DNA of 64,000 bases from Ensifer sp. Root278 (GCF_001429285.1 NZ_LMJJ01000044.1:212842-276841); one strand, 5' to 3'. Shown: positions 16,658 to 25,311, numbered from the stretch's first letter. Numbers and translations: made by a program. Notes: generated by a model not told the origin, from the sequence alone.

Positions 16658-17299
16658 TCATGCAGGCTGCAATATTCCCCCTGCGCGATCGGCAATTTCG
16701 CCTCGATCGCCTTCGTCCGAGAGATCGAGAGCCACGCGGAGACCGTCCCGGATGGGCCGTTGCAACGCCTTGCGTGAGCCGGACAGCAGCGTCAGCCGTC
16801 CTGCTTCCTCAAGCCGGACGAGCCTGTTGCGCGACAGGCCGAGTTCCGCCGACAGCAGGCGATCCGCCCGCATACTGACTGCCAACGGCACCTCAAGGAC
16901 GATCTCAAGATGGGTACAGACGTCCCGCGGTCGAGCGACGACGCGCCTTGTCACATGGCAAGCGGCGAATTCTTCGATCCTGTCGGTGCTTCGCCGAAGG
17001 CCCTCGACGTCGAACGAGACCCGGCGAATCCAGCGCGGGTCGTTGTTCTGAAGCGCATCGAGCGTTTCAGGTGCGATGTCGCGGACATACTGCCGCTCGA
17101 AGATCGGGCGATTCCAAGTGTCGTCGCAGTCGGCGCAGCGATAGATCAGCCAGGCATCCAGCCGCCGGCCGTTGGCGTTCAGCCGCGTCTTGCGGCTGCA
17201 TTCGAATGGGCGCGCGCCGCGGCAACGGCTGCAGGCGAGCCAGGGGCGCGGCGCGGCGTGTGGTTCAATGGTCCACAGGACCGTCAATGTGTGAGACAT
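16658..17299 (-). CDS. DUF1062 family protein
   Basis: A 213-residue protein if started at ATG 17299 (MSHTLTVLWTIEPH); an ATG at 17329 would add 10 residues. It has an N-terminal four-cysteine zinc-ribbon-like pair (CSRC and CADC, about 40 residues apart) and a C-terminal helical part with LGLSRNRLVRLEEAGRL, which resembles a DNA-binding or anticodon-type helix pair. I recognise the DUF1062 pattern, but no function is established. It is convergent with the porin gene, 48 bases away. Confidence 0.82.
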   Translation of the reverse strand: MSHTLTVLWTIEPHAAPRPWLACSRCRGARPFECSRKTRLNANGRRLDAWLIYRCADCDDTWNRPIFERQYVRDIAPETLDALQNNDPRWIRRVSFDVEGLRRSTDRIEEFAACHVTRRVVARPRDVCTHLEIVLEVPLAVSMRADRLLSAELGLSRNRLVRLEEAGRLTLLSGSRKALQRPIRDGLRVALDLSDEGDRGEIADRAGGILQPA

Positions 17300-17629
17300 G
17301 TCGTCTGGTTCTTCCAATAGGAAGTCCATCGAGACGACGGTTTGAGTACCCGTTCCGGGGACGCGGTCTGGCAGCGTTTGTAGGTGATGGTTCCGCCTGG
17401 TGGTGTTGCACCGGGCTTGAGATCGGCAATGCCATTCCGGTCTCGAATCGTCACCTCAACGAACGCATGAAATATCATACCGGTAGCGTCGGGCGCTATC
17501 GGGCGTACGGGGTGAAACTAGCGAGACCGGATTTTACAAAGGCAAAGCGAGACTCCAGGAGAGCGCGATTGTGGCTGCGTGCCCGTTCTACACCGCGGCG
17601 TGTGCCGCGCAAAGTGCGGAGTTGACATG

Positions 17630-17764
17630 CCTACGCGCCATGGTGGCTTTTTGCTCGGAATAGGTGAAATTTGGCCACAGGCAATTTCGCTCAATAGGAG
17701 TAGTATGAGGCATTACACCTCCAATCTGGAGCGGCCTCTGCATTGGGACGGCCGCTTCTTTTTT
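17630..17764 (+). ncRNA. Candidate short transcript or leader with terminator
   Basis: The stretch 17300-17785 has no long gene. On the plus strand GTTGACA occurs at about 17620-17627, AGGAG at 17696-17700 precedes an ATG at 17705 (37-codon frame to 17818), and AGCGGCC/GGCCGCT (17730-17736 and 17750-17756) followed by T-rich 17756-17764 forms a terminator inside that frame. CCTCCAAT can also pair with ATTGGGA, giving alternative folds. No plus-strand target gene follows. It could be a small RNA or an orphan attenuator. Confidence 0.35.
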
Positions 17765-17785
17765 GGACGGCGTAGCCGTTCTTCC

Positions 17786-18970
17786 TCAGCCGACGCGGCC
17801 GAAACTCAGCTCCATTGACGTTGAAGCAGGAGCAGTCACTGAGGAAAATGACGTGACGCGGTTGCGACCGCCGCGCTTGGCTTCATAGAGCGCCGCGTCT
17901 GCCCTGTTGAACAAGTCCTCCCACGACCCTTCGTTGCCGCCGGCTGCGAGGCCCATGCTGACACTGAGCGCTATGTGTTGCTCGTTGCCGATCACCACGA
18001 GTTCTTCGACGGCGCGACGCAGGCGCTCGGCGATGAAAAGCGCCTGCGTTTCGCTGGTCTGCGGCAGGTAGAGGCCGAACTCTTCCCCGCCAAGGCGGGC
18101 GAAGCAATCGCCCTTTCTGAGGTTCTTCCTCATCAGATCGGCAAAGGCGATCAGCGCCTGGTCGCCGGCTTGGTGGCCATAGCGATCGTTGATGCGCTTG
18201 AAGAAGTCCAGATCCATGACGATGAGGCAGTCGCCATGCCAGTTTGATCCAGGCAGTTGCGTGAGAAACCAGCGTCGGTTGCGCGCGCCGGTCAAGGCAT
18301 CGGTGTCGGCTGAACACCTGAGCTCGGCTTCGGCCCTCTCCTTGACGAGGACGAGCGCAAAAAGGGCGATCGCGAAGTGGCATATGATCGAGAGGAAAAA
18401 GGCGTAGGTGGTGGTGATCGGTATGACGCCCGGCTTCACAAGACCGATCACCACGGCAAGGCAGAGGCTGGCACCGACGGTCATGGCCGCCGCAAACAGC
18501 GCGCGTACCGGCAGCGGCTCCCTGTTGCGATCGGCGATGACGGCGAGGGCGGCGGCCGCCAGAAATGCAAAGGCGGTGGCATTGAACACACTGGCGCGGA
18601 TGTAGTTGACCACATGGAAATGCGTGGCAAGACCGATTGCTGCGCCCGCGGCCGGTATCGAAAGTGCCAGCCAGTCCGCCTTGCGTCGCCGGCCAGCGCT
18701 CAAGCGGCGCACACCGATCCAGAACAGCGCATAACCGCCGATCCCGAGCGTGAAGCTCGAAAGCGTCCACAGATAGGCCGGCAGCAGCTGCTGTTCGCCG
18801 TAGCCGGCGAGCGTCGACGCAAGAGCTAGGAAGAAGAAGCCGCTCGCGAGAATTCCGAGACCTTCATCCCGCGGCGATTGCCAGCGGGCATAAAGAAAGC
18901 AGAACGCGCCGACGAGGAACGACGATTTGTGAAGCAGCAGAACGGTGGTGAGATCGAGTTGGGTGTTCAT
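17786..18970 (-). CDS. Membrane-bound diguanylate cyclase (GGDEF domain)
   Basis: A 394-residue protein with about six or seven N-terminal membrane helices (SSFLVGAFCFLYARW; GILASGFFFLALASTLAGYG; YLWTLSSFTLGIGGYALFWI and others) and a C-terminal GGDEF domain. The catalytic motif is GGEEF at about residue 294, and RKGD five residues before it is a product-inhibition I-site. DALTGARNRRWF opens the domain. It should make cyclic di-GMP and be feedback-inhibited. ATG 18970 (MNTQLDLTT) is chosen; the frame is open far upstream, but that part has no recognisable protein features. Confidence 0.93.
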   Translation of the reverse strand: MNTQLDLTTVLLLHKSSFLVGAFCFLYARWQSPRDEGLGILASGFFFLALASTLAGYGEQQLLPAYLWTLSSFTLGIGGYALFWIGVRRLSAGRRRKADWLALSIPAAGAAIGLATHFHVVNYIRASVFNATAFAFLAAAALAVIADRNREPLPVRALFAAAMTVGASLCLAVVIGLVKPGVIPITTTYAFFLSIICHFAIALFALVLVKERAEAELRCSADTDALTGARNRRWFLTQLPGSNWHGDCLIVMDLDFFKRINDRYGHQAGDQALIAFADLMRKNLRKGDCFARLGGEEFGLYLPQTSETQALFIAERLRRAVEELVVIGNEQHIALSVSMGLAAGGNEGSWEDLFNRADAALYEAKRGGRNRVTSFSSVTAPASTSMELSFGRVG

Positions 18971-19170
18971 GGAATGATGCTCGGGCGGGCTTGGGAGGCT
19001 GGCGCGGTGCAGTTGTGCACCCTTGGCTCTAGCCGCAATGGATTTAGCGATTACTAAACTCGAATGACAGACCGACACTTTTGTCCCATTTCGGGACATT
19101 TCTGCCTGCCACGGACTGTGGGTGGGACGAATGCAGGTTTCATCAGTGTGGACGTCAACGAAATTACATG

Positions 19171-19199
19171 TTGCAGCCCAAGGGCGAAGCGTGTATCTC
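19171..19199 (+). promoter_or_regulatory. Probable tRNA-Pro promoter
   Basis: TTGCAG (19171-19176), 17 bases, TATCTC (19194-19199), about 15 bases before the tRNA 5' end. A moderate match to the housekeeping consensus. Confidence 0.4.
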
Positions 19200-19213
19200 C
19201 GGCGCCGTTGGCA

Positions 19214-19290
<77 letters not shown>

Positions 19291-19542
19291 TCGTAACGCC
19301 GAAGGTGGCGTTCCTGATCTCCCTGCGTCTTTTCACTTCGTCAGATATTGCCTTTTGGGCACTTGTTGAACGGCGACTGCAGGGCCGTGTCAGCGGAACC
19401 TGTATCCCGCGCGGTCGTCTAGCCGAAAAGCCGAATTTATCCGGCCAAAAGTCATTCCGTTTTAAATCAATCTGCGTTATGGGATGACGGAATGCTGGCG
19501 CCCGTGAATGTTGCCAGCGAAAGTATGGAGCCGTTCGAAACC

Positions 19543-19848
19543 ATGTCCGCAAAGATCTATCGTCCAGCAAAGACCGCCATGCAGTCTGGCAAGGCCAAGA
19601 CGAATCTGTGGGTGCTGGAGTTTGATCAGGAAAAGCCGCGCACGATCGACCCGATCATGGGCTACACCAGTTCCGGCGACATGAAGCAGCAGCTGCGGCT
19701 GACCTTCGAAAACGCCGAGCAGGCCATCGCTTATGCGGAGCGCAACGGCATCGAATACCGCGTGATCGCGCCGAAGGAAGCGACGCGCAAGAGCGTGTCC
19801 TATCCGGACAACTTCCGTTTCAACCGGATGCAGCCCTGGACCCACTAA
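19543..19848 (+). CDS. ETC complex I subunit conserved-region protein (NDUFS4-like)
   Basis: A 101-residue protein from MSAKIYRPAKTAM. It shows the complex I 18-kDa (NDUFS4) family pattern: KTAMQSGKAKTNLWVLEF, DPIMGYTSSGDM, LTFENAEQAIAYAERNGIEY and a C-terminal SYPDNFRFNRMQPWTH. In alphaproteobacteria this is an accessory subunit of NADH:ubiquinone oxidoreductase. Earlier in-frame starts at 19492 and 19525 are possible; 19543 gives the family N-terminus. It sits between tRNA-Pro and tRNA-Arg. Confidence 0.9.
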   Translation: MSAKIYRPAKTAMQSGKAKTNLWVLEFDQEKPRTIDPIMGYTSSGDMKQQLRLTFENAEQAIAYAERNGIEYRVIAPKEATRKSVSYPDNFRFNRMQPWTH

Positions 19849-19884
19849 GTCCTCCGGTCGCATTCGACGGGCGAAGCCCGGGAC

Positions 19885-19961
19885 GGCCCCTTAGCTCAGT
19901 TGGATAGAGCACCTGCCTTCTAAGCAGGTTGTCGCAGGTTCGAATCCTGCAGGGGTCGCCA
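19885..19961 (+). tRNA. tRNA-Arg (anticodon UCU)
   Basis: 77 bases with encoded CCA. Acceptor GGCCCCT/AGGGGTC, D arm AGCTCAGTTGGATAGAGC, anticodon loop CTTCTAA giving TCT, T loop TTCGAAT. It begins 36 bases after the NDUFS4-like gene and may share its transcript. Confidence 0.96.
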
Positions 19962-20025
19962 AGTTTCTAACGATCTGTTTCTTCGATAGAATTTGTGGAT
20001 CCTGTCACGAGGTGCGCAGGGCGGC

Positions 20026-20838
20026 CTATGTGGCGTTCCGCTTCAGCGCCTCCACGAAGTGGATAACCTCGCTTACCGTATTGTCGTTCCAGATGTCGTT
20101 GTGGCCGGCGCGCTCGTCGATCTGCATCTGCTTGGGTTCAGGCGCAATGCGATAGAGCGCCTCGCCCGACGACAGGGGAATGCTGTCGTCCAACCGCCCG
20201 TGAATGAAAAGCTTTGGTTGCTTCACCGTCGTTATTTTGAGGTCGGAGCGGAAGGGATCCTTGATGAGAAGCGCGACCGGCAGGAACGGATAGCGCGCTT
20301 CGGCGGCCGACAGAACCGACAGATATGGGGAGATAAGGATCACGCCGGAGACTGGCCTTTGTGCCGCCGTGTTCACGGCGACGCCGGTGCCGAGCGAGCG
20401 GCCGAGCACGACGATGCCCCCTTTGTTGCGATGCGCCAGCCAGTCGAACGCCGCGATGCCGTCGGTCAGCAAGCCGTCCTCGCTTGGTGAGCCGGTCGAT
20501 CCCGGATAGCCGCGATAGGAAATCGCAAGCAATCCAATGTCCCGCGCAGCCAATGCCTGTGCGAGAAACCCATAGTTGTCTGTTCGATCTCCATTCCCGA
20601 AAAAGAGCAGCACACCGGGTTTGTCGGGCTTACCGTGACTATAAAGCCCGTGCAGCGTCTCACCATCCGGTGTTTTGACGGAGACGTTCTCACCCCAACT
20701 CGCTGGGTTCGGTGCGGCAGTGGCGTCGGCACCGGGATAGAGAAGGGTGCGCTGCGAAAAATAGATGAGGCCGAGAAGAACGAGATAGGTCAGCACCGCC
20801 ACCAGCGGCAAGATGAGTAGAAATCTTGTGATGCTCAT
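20026..20838 (-). CDS. Alpha/beta hydrolase, membrane-anchored (Bem46-like)
   Basis: A 270-residue protein. One N-terminal transmembrane helix (FLLILPLVAVLTYLVLLGLI) is followed by FSQRTLLYPGAD, typical of the ABHD13/Bem46 group, and a serine hydrolase core. The nucleophile elbow is GRSLGTG (Ser near residue 148), with acid HGRLDDSIP (near 217) and His in AGHNDIW (near 246). The substrate is unknown; esterase activity facing the membrane is inferred. Confidence 0.88.
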   Translation of the reverse strand: MSITRFLLILPLVAVLTYLVLLGLIYFSQRTLLYPGADATAAPNPASWGENVSVKTPDGETLHGLYSHGKPDKPGVLLFFGNGDRTDNYGFLAQALAARDIGLLAISYRGYPGSTGSPSEDGLLTDGIAAFDWLAHRNKGGIVVLGRSLGTGVAVNTAAQRPVSGVILISPYLSVLSAAEARYPFLPVALLIKDPFRSDLKITTVKQPKLFIHGRLDDSIPLSSGEALYRIAPEPKQMQIDERAGHNDIWNDNTVSEVIHFVEALKRNAT

Positions 20839-21124
20839 GACGCCACATCCAGCTACAGGGAGAGAAGAGTCTCCGTCAAAAAAAACGACATCGATCGAAA
20901 TATCCGAAAATATTGATGCTGAGTACTGCAGTGTCAGCGGATGGTGCGAAACGTCCGGAGCCAGTGGCGGATATGTTCGCTAACATCCGGTAGAAGTTGT
21001 AATTGGTCTGTATTTTGCTCACGCCGTGCCGATCCTCGACGTCCGCACGAAGACTGGACCAGGTGAGCCTGGTCGACAATGTCTGTGACGGCCGCCTGCG
21101 GCCCTTCCTCTTGTGATGACACAT

Positions 21125-21161
21125 AAAAAAACGGGCCGGTGGATGGCTCCAACCGGCCCGT
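21125..21161 (-). terminator. Strong leftward terminator without an obvious gene
   Basis: ACGGGCCGGT (21131-21140) pairs perfectly with ACCGGCCCGT (21152-21161); on the minus strand it is followed by a run of seven T (21125-21131 read as A on plus). It ends something transcribed leftward from the 21.2-21.3 kb gap. Confidence 0.8.
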
Positions 21162-21290
21162 TCCGGCAAAAGGCGGAAAGGGGAACGTCTCTGCGCGGGG
21201 CTGCAGCGCCGCGCGTAGGGAGATCGATACGGACTGATAATGCCCGAACGCCATTTCCGGAATTGACATTTATCGCTCAAAAATTGACAT
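21162..21290 (-). ncRNA. Candidate small RNA ending at the 21125 terminator
   Basis: The gap 20839-21297 has no credible protein gene on either strand. The minus-strand segment just before the terminator contains a further GC-rich fold (GCGCGGCGCTGCAGCCCCGCGC) and the single-stranded-looking GATCTCCCTACG. A promoter is not clear. This is a guess from the terminator and structure. Confidence 0.35.
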
Positions 21291-21297
21291 TTCCCGC

Positions 21298-22278
21298 ATG
21301 CCCTCCGATGGACGCCCACAATCTGTGATCGAAGTTTCTGTTGTCATCCTGCCGGAGTCGTCGATCATGTCGCTCGCCTCGGTGCTGGATCCAATGCGCG
21401 CTGCCAACCGCATCTGCGGTCGCGATGTATTTCGCTGGCGGTTGCTCTCGGCGGATGGAAAGGCGGTGACGTTGACCTGCGGCGTGCCGATCGTGGTCGA
21501 TGGCACCTTTGCCCAGCCGCTCGCCGGCGACGCGCTGCTGGTGATTGGCGGTTTCAATCTCGACCGGCATGTGGGAAAAAAATTCATCGGGATCCTGCAG
21601 GAGTCCTCCCGGCATTTCGACATCGTCGCCGGCATCGAGTCAGGCTGTTGGCTGCTCGGGCGAACCGGCTTGCTCAATGGCCGGCGGGCGACCGCCCACT
21701 GGGAAGAGCTCGAAGATTTCAGCCAGGCTTTTCCGGCCTTGACCGTGCTTGGCGACCGCTTCGTCGCCGACGGCAAGTTCTGGACATCGGGCGGCGCATC
21801 GCCGACCTTCGACATGATGCTGCACTGGATCACGCAGAGATTGGGTTCGGCGCTGGCACTCGATGTCGCCAGCATCTTCGTCTACGACCAAACGCACAAC
21901 GCGACCGACGTTCAGCCATTCGTTTCGCTTGGGCGCATCGAGACGCGCGACCCGGAGCTCGCCGAGGCGATTCGGCTGATGGAGCGCACCCTTGAGCGTC
22001 CGTTGACGATCGCGGCTTTAACGAAGCGGCTGTCGATTTCGCAGCGCAAGCTGGAGTTACTTTTTGCGCGGGGACTGTCGACCAGTCCCGGCGCCTACTA
22101 TCTGCGCCTTCGCCTTCAGGTCGCACACCGTCTGGTTCGCGATTCTGGCAGCCCGATTCGCGAGATTGCACTCCGCTGCGGCTTCGACAGCCTGTCGGCT
22201 TTCTCGCGTGCCTATAGCCGCGAATACGGCATGAGCCCACTGAAGATGCGGCTGGCGCGGCGAGCGGCTGCGGCTTAG
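21298..22278 (+). CDS. GlxA family transcriptional regulator (DJ-1/PfpI-like + AraC HTH)
   Basis: A 326-residue regulator. The N-terminal half (about residues 10-190) has the class I glutamine-amidotransferase-like fold with ALLVIGGFN and the elbow GIESGCWLLGRTGLL, in the position where GlxA-type regulators carry a non-catalytic Cys. The C-terminal half has the two AraC helix-turn-helix motifs: LTIAALTKRLSISQRKLELL and IREIALRCGFDSLSAFSRAY, then EYGMSPLKMR. Related proteins control glycine betaine or carnitine catabolism, but the effector here cannot be read from the sequence. A RIME-like palindrome follows the stop. Confidence 0.9.
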   Translation: MPSDGRPQSVIEVSVVILPESSIMSLASVLDPMRAANRICGRDVFRWRLLSADGKAVTLTCGVPIVVDGTFAQPLAGDALLVIGGFNLDRHVGKKFIGILQESSRHFDIVAGIESGCWLLGRTGLLNGRRATAHWEELEDFSQAFPALTVLGDRFVADGKFWTSGGASPTFDMMLHWITQRLGSALALDVASIFVYDQTHNATDVQPFVSLGRIETRDPELAEAIRLMERTLERPLTIAALTKRLSISQRKLELLFARGLSTSPGAYYLRLRLQVAHRLVRDSGSPIREIALRCGFDSLSAFSRAYSREYGMSPLKMRLARRAAAA

Positions 22279-22300
22279 CGTTGGCAAAGGCCAAACGCGC

Positions 22301-22411
22301 CTGCTGCATGTTTTTGTCCTTTAATCGTACCCGATTAAAGGACAAAAAAATGCAGCAATTCAAAGTGCTACAGCGACCTTTGCGCGTCTGATAAGACGCG
22401 CGGCGCTGTAG
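22301..22411 (+). repeat. RIME-like mosaic repeat, copy 1
   Basis: Two palindromes in series. The first (about 22302-22357) pairs TGCTGCATG...TCCTTTAATCG with CGATTAAAGGA...TGCAGCA; the second (22368-22411) pairs CTACAGCG and GCGCGTCT with AGACGCGC and CGCTGTAG. Three relatives occur in this window. Elements of this kind are known from rhizobia as intergenic mosaic elements. Confidence 0.8.
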
Positions 22412-22442
22412 ACATCTCAGATATTCAGATCAGGACTAGGGG

Positions 22443-22706
22443 TCAGTGGACCGTCTGCGGCGGTTCGTCGGTAAACGCCTGGATGCCGTCTCGCCGCACG
22501 GTCGCAATGAACTCCTCAAAGGCTTCGCGATCGGTGGGGAAGGGTTCCTCCCACGTGGTGGAAAAACCTTCCTCATCGATAACCTCGAGGACCCAATCGA
22601 GATTCGAGCCCGCTGGCCGATAAATGCGCAATTCGACGACGACGCCGTCGTCACTGAACTGGCCGGAAAATTCTGAATACTCGTACGTCTGCTCTTCGTC
22701 AGTCAT
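22443..22706 (-). CDS. Small conserved-looking acidic protein, function unknown
   Basis: An 87-residue acidic protein with a compact alternating pattern (EYSEFSGQFSDDGVVVELRIY, then VLEVIDEEGFSTTWEEPF and FEEFIATVRRDGIQAF), suggesting a small alpha+beta fold. Codon use fits the genome and the frame is closed neatly between two intergenic repeats. No signal peptide or membrane helix. I do not recognise a family. Confidence 0.7.
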   Translation of the reverse strand: MTDEEQTYEYSEFSGQFSDDGVVVELRIYRPAGSNLDWVLEVIDEEGFSTTWEEPFPTDREAFEEFIATVRRDGIQAFTDEPPQTVH

Positions 22707-22739
22707 TTCCGCAGTCTAACACGCTTGATAAAGGACGTC

Positions 22740-22968
22740 TCATGCTGTTCGGCAGTTATCGCTGCTCCAGCGGGCATCGATGCTAGTCGTCACCGCCATC
22801 TTGTACTTGGCACCGAGAAGCTGGTGCCGGCATGGCTTGGCCCCATCCAAAAACATGGCCCGACCGCCCAGGCGCTACGCGTGGCGGCTAGGTTGTTGGC
22901 GATGGGAAGGCCGCTGGCCAGATTCGAAGCTACGGAGCGTCGAAATTGACACCCCGTCCGCTCCGAAT
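22740..22968 (-). pseudogene. Decayed XRE-type helix-turn-helix regulator fragment
   Basis: On the minus strand one frame reads GVSISTLRSFESGQR, the recognition-helix signature of small XRE regulators. The next segment, PIANNLAATRSA, is in another frame, and AMFLDGAKPCRH returns to the first frame and runs to a TGA at 22740. Intact relatives read approximately as ANNLxAIRRALExAGVIFL at this place. The N-terminal half is missing; the YMGG-type gene begins where it would lie. Two frameshifts and an in-frame TAG make it non-functional. Confidence 0.6.
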
Positions 22969-22975
22969 GTTGCTG

Positions 22976-23230
22976 TTATCGGCAGCGTGCTTCGTATCGC
23001 CGACCGTAGCGATCACGATAGATGCAATAGCCGGCGCGCTCTTGCGAACGACCGATCAGGTTGCCTATGACGCCGCCGGCGACAGCGCCGATTGCCGCGC
23101 CGCCCCAGCTATCGCTCACGGCGCCCCCGATGATGGCACCGGTGCCAGCGCCAATCGCCGTCCCTTTCTCGGTCTGCGTGCAGGACGCAAGCGTACCAAT
23201 CATTCCAATCGCAATGATAAGCTTTTTCAT
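22976..23230 (-). CDS. Glycine-zipper lipoprotein (YMGG/2TM type)
   Basis: An 84-residue protein with a lipoprotein signal (MKKLIIAIGMIGTLASC, Cys17), a glycine-zipper hairpin (GTAIGAGTGAIIGGAVSD and GAAIGAVAGGVIGNLIG) and a short basic, tyrosine-containing tail (CIYRDRYGRRYEARCR). Such proteins sit in the outer membrane or periplasm. No partner gene is adjacent. Confidence 0.85.
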   Translation of the reverse strand: MKKLIIAIGMIGTLASCTQTEKGTAIGAGTGAIIGGAVSDSWGGAAIGAVAGGVIGNLIGRSQERAGYCIYRDRYGRRYEARCR

Positions 23231-23435
23231 GCTTTCACCCCTTTGCTACAAATCAACCTGGGAGTTCACCACTCTGCATCCTCAGCGCGAGCTTAAGCAT
23301 CTACGCAACGCGCGCAATTGTCGATAGTGGTGTTTTGCTGGGAGCAAGGAATCTCTGACGGTCAGGCATTGCTCGCTCGAGGCCCACAGCCGGCGGTCCA
23401 CCAACCGGCGGTAGATCATCTAAGCGCAGGGGCAA

Positions 23436-23678
23436 CTATCGCCAGTAGCTTTGCCCGCTGGCGACCGACGATCGGCCCATGACGTAGCCAATCGCAAACG
23501 CAAGCAAGCCGACGGCAAGCGCTAGTCCGGCTGCAGTGTACGGGTGATCTGCGGCCCCGACCGCCGCGGCGTTTGCCTCACGGCTCACGGCGTCGGCGGC
23601 TGTCTTTGCGACCTTGCGGGCGCCTGTAGGTGGTTCGATGGGTTTTCCGGTGAAGCCCGCTTTCAGATCTTTCGCCAC
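23436..23678 (-). CDS. Small single-span membrane protein, function unknown
   Basis: An 80-residue protein starting at GTG 23678 behind AGGAGAAAC. It has a charged N-terminal part (KVAKTAADAVSREANAAA) and a C-terminal membrane helix (AAGLALAVGLLAFAIGYVMG). The layout resembles ElaB/DUF883-type membrane-anchored small proteins, but the match is weak. The flanking gaps 23231-23435 and 23679-23876 hold nothing I can support. Confidence 0.65.
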   Translation of the reverse strand: MAKDLKAGFTGKPIEPPTGARKVAKTAADAVSREANAAAVGAADHPYTAAGLALAVGLLAFAIGYVMGRSSVASGQSYWR

Positions 23679-23876
23679 GATGTTTCTCCTTGTGGTGGTC
23701 AGGGAAGGAACTGTCGATTCGACAGGAAGTTCCGGAACTGCACGCCTGCGCCGCCGCCATACCGCTCGCGGGGACGGCTCCGATGGTGCCAGACCACTCG
23801 GCCCGTGCGGGGTCCATTGTTCATCGGAGGTTCAGGCTGATCAGCCCACAGTAATTGGCAGATAGGAGGAGTTACG

Positions 23877-24206
23877 ATGAAAAAGCTCTTATCCGCCTTC
23901 GCAGCGATTGGCTTGGCTGCGTCTTTCGCGTTGCCGCTAAGCGCCGCTCCGATTTTCGCGCCGAAACCCGTCCAAGTGCAGACGGACACTGTCGAACTGG
24001 TTAAGCACCGGAGTCATCGTCATTGGCGCGCGGATCGCCGGTGGGATCGTCGGTGGGATAGGCGGTACGCCTGCGGTTACTATGGCAGGTGCTACCCCCG
24101 CCATTACGGTTACTATGGTGGCTACCGTGACCGCGGCTACTATGGCTACCGCGACTATTACCGCTACCAGCGTCGATCCGGCGTTACGGTCTACTTCGAT
24201 TTTTAG
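23877..24206 (+). CDS. Small secreted Tyr/Arg/Gly-rich protein
   Basis: A 109-residue protein with GAGGAG Shine-Dalgarno and a signal peptide (MKKLLSAFAAIGLAASFALPLSAA), followed by a basic, aromatic low-complexity region: HRHWRADRRWDRRWDRRY, then YYGRCYPRHYGYYGGYRDRG and DYYRYQRRSGVTVYFDF. Small exported proteins of this composition are frequent in Rhizobiales and their function is unknown. The repeats RRWDRRWDRR arise from short DNA repeats, so the length may vary between strains. Confidence 0.82.
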   Translation: MKKLLSAFAAIGLAASFALPLSAAPIFAPKPVQVQTDTVELVKHRSHRHWRADRRWDRRWDRRYACGYYGRCYPRHYGYYGGYRDRGYYGYRDYYRYQRRSGVTVYFDF

Positions 24207-24385
24207 CGGGAATCGCGTGAGGACATTCAGCAGGTCGATGAGGTCGTCGGCTTGCGCTCGGGCATGACCCCCTCATAGTGGCGAGAATGCACAATGTAAG
24301 CTGCCAACGCGCCTCACATTATTGCAGATCAGATAGCCTGCTGGTGATCTTGAACTTAAGTCCAGTGTGATATCCCGAAACGGAG

Positions 24386-24889
24386 CTAGGCATCCGGGCG
24401 ATATCGAGCGGCGTCGGAATTCTGCTCCCGCCACATGGCGTCGCCGAACAGTGCGGCCTCGTCGCTCAGTCCCTCGCGGAATTGATCGGTGATGTACCGG
24501 GCCAGTAAATCGGCGCGTTTTCCATGACGCGGGATACTGCACCAGATGCACACCCGGTCGAACGTCCGTTGAAGCATGTCTAGTTCGTCCGGGGTGATCC
24601 GGCTGTTTAGGCCTCCCGCAATCTCCTCCATCGAGACCTCTTGGTTGCCCTGCCGAAGAGTGTCCGCGTTCGGATCCAACGCAGCGGATTTGTAGAATCC
24701 GATCATGTGTTTCAGAGCGCCGCTCTCACGAACGCCGCCTTGGTAGCAATTGATAATGCGGCTTGCGATCGCCTCAGCGGCCTCACTATTCCGCGACAGG
24801 CCGAGCCCACGCAGGACGTCCTTAAAAATCTGGTCTATCTGGTCGATTTCGTGCGGGAGAAGCATCTTCGAATTGGTCGTCGGAGACAT
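24386..24889 (-). CDS. Hypothetical cytosolic protein
   Basis: A 167-residue protein from ATG 24889, which has GGAGG 7 bases upstream; an ATG at 24949 would add 20 unlikely residues. It is mostly helical: HEIDQIDQIFKDVLRGLGLS, EAAEAIASRIINCYQGG, then LQRTFDRVCIWCSI and KRADLLARYITDQFREGLSD. The motif order resembles small rhizobial proteins of unknown function. No membrane segment. The gap 24207-24385 upstream of its stop has no supported gene. Confidence 0.75.
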   Translation of the reverse strand: MSPTTNSKMLLPHEIDQIDQIFKDVLRGLGLSRNSEAAEAIASRIINCYQGGVRESGALKHMIGFYKSAALDPNADTLRQGNQEVSMEEIAGGLNSRITPDELDMLQRTFDRVCIWCSIPRHGKRADLLARYITDQFREGLSDEAALFGDAMWREQNSDAARYRPDA

Positions 24890-25275
24890 CGCGCGACCTC
24901 CTATACTGGGGCGAAAGCGTGATGATCTTCCAGCCGCCGAGGCCCTCATCTACGCCCGGCGATGGCGCGATTATGAGCCGACACTGCGGCAATGCAACTA
25001 GACGGAAGTTGCGGGCCTCGGGGTGACCGTCGCCAAAAAGGCGCGCTACGGATTTCTCGTTGTGACAAAGCTAGTGCAAATGTGTGCCAAAGCCGCCGCC
25101 GCGCCACATCCAAGTGGCAACTTCCGGGCGCATGCAAGGGTCTCTGGAGCCGACGGCTCTGAAGGCGTTCCGCCCTCATGTTTTCGTGAGACCATTTTGA
25201 TACCGGGAAGGGCGGGAAGCGCCTAAAAAAGCCCGGAGAATAAGGGAAAGCATGTTATTGCTGGGGCGCATGAAA

Positions 25276-25303
25276 AAGGGGCTAGGAATGGCCCTAACCC
25301 CTT
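25276..25303 (-). terminator. Terminator of tRNA-Lys
   Basis: AAGGGGCTAGG (25276-25286) pairs with CCTAACCCCTT (25293-25303) with one bulge; on the minus strand the stem runs into TTTTTC. It begins 9 bases after the tRNA CCA. The gap 24950-25275 shows no supported gene. Confidence 0.75.
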
Positions 25304-25311
25304 GAATTCGT

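Noticed and set aside
24207-24270. Possible remnant coding segment (REDIQQVDEVVGLRSGMTPS)
   Set aside because: Short, without recognisable family and without a start; could be chance.
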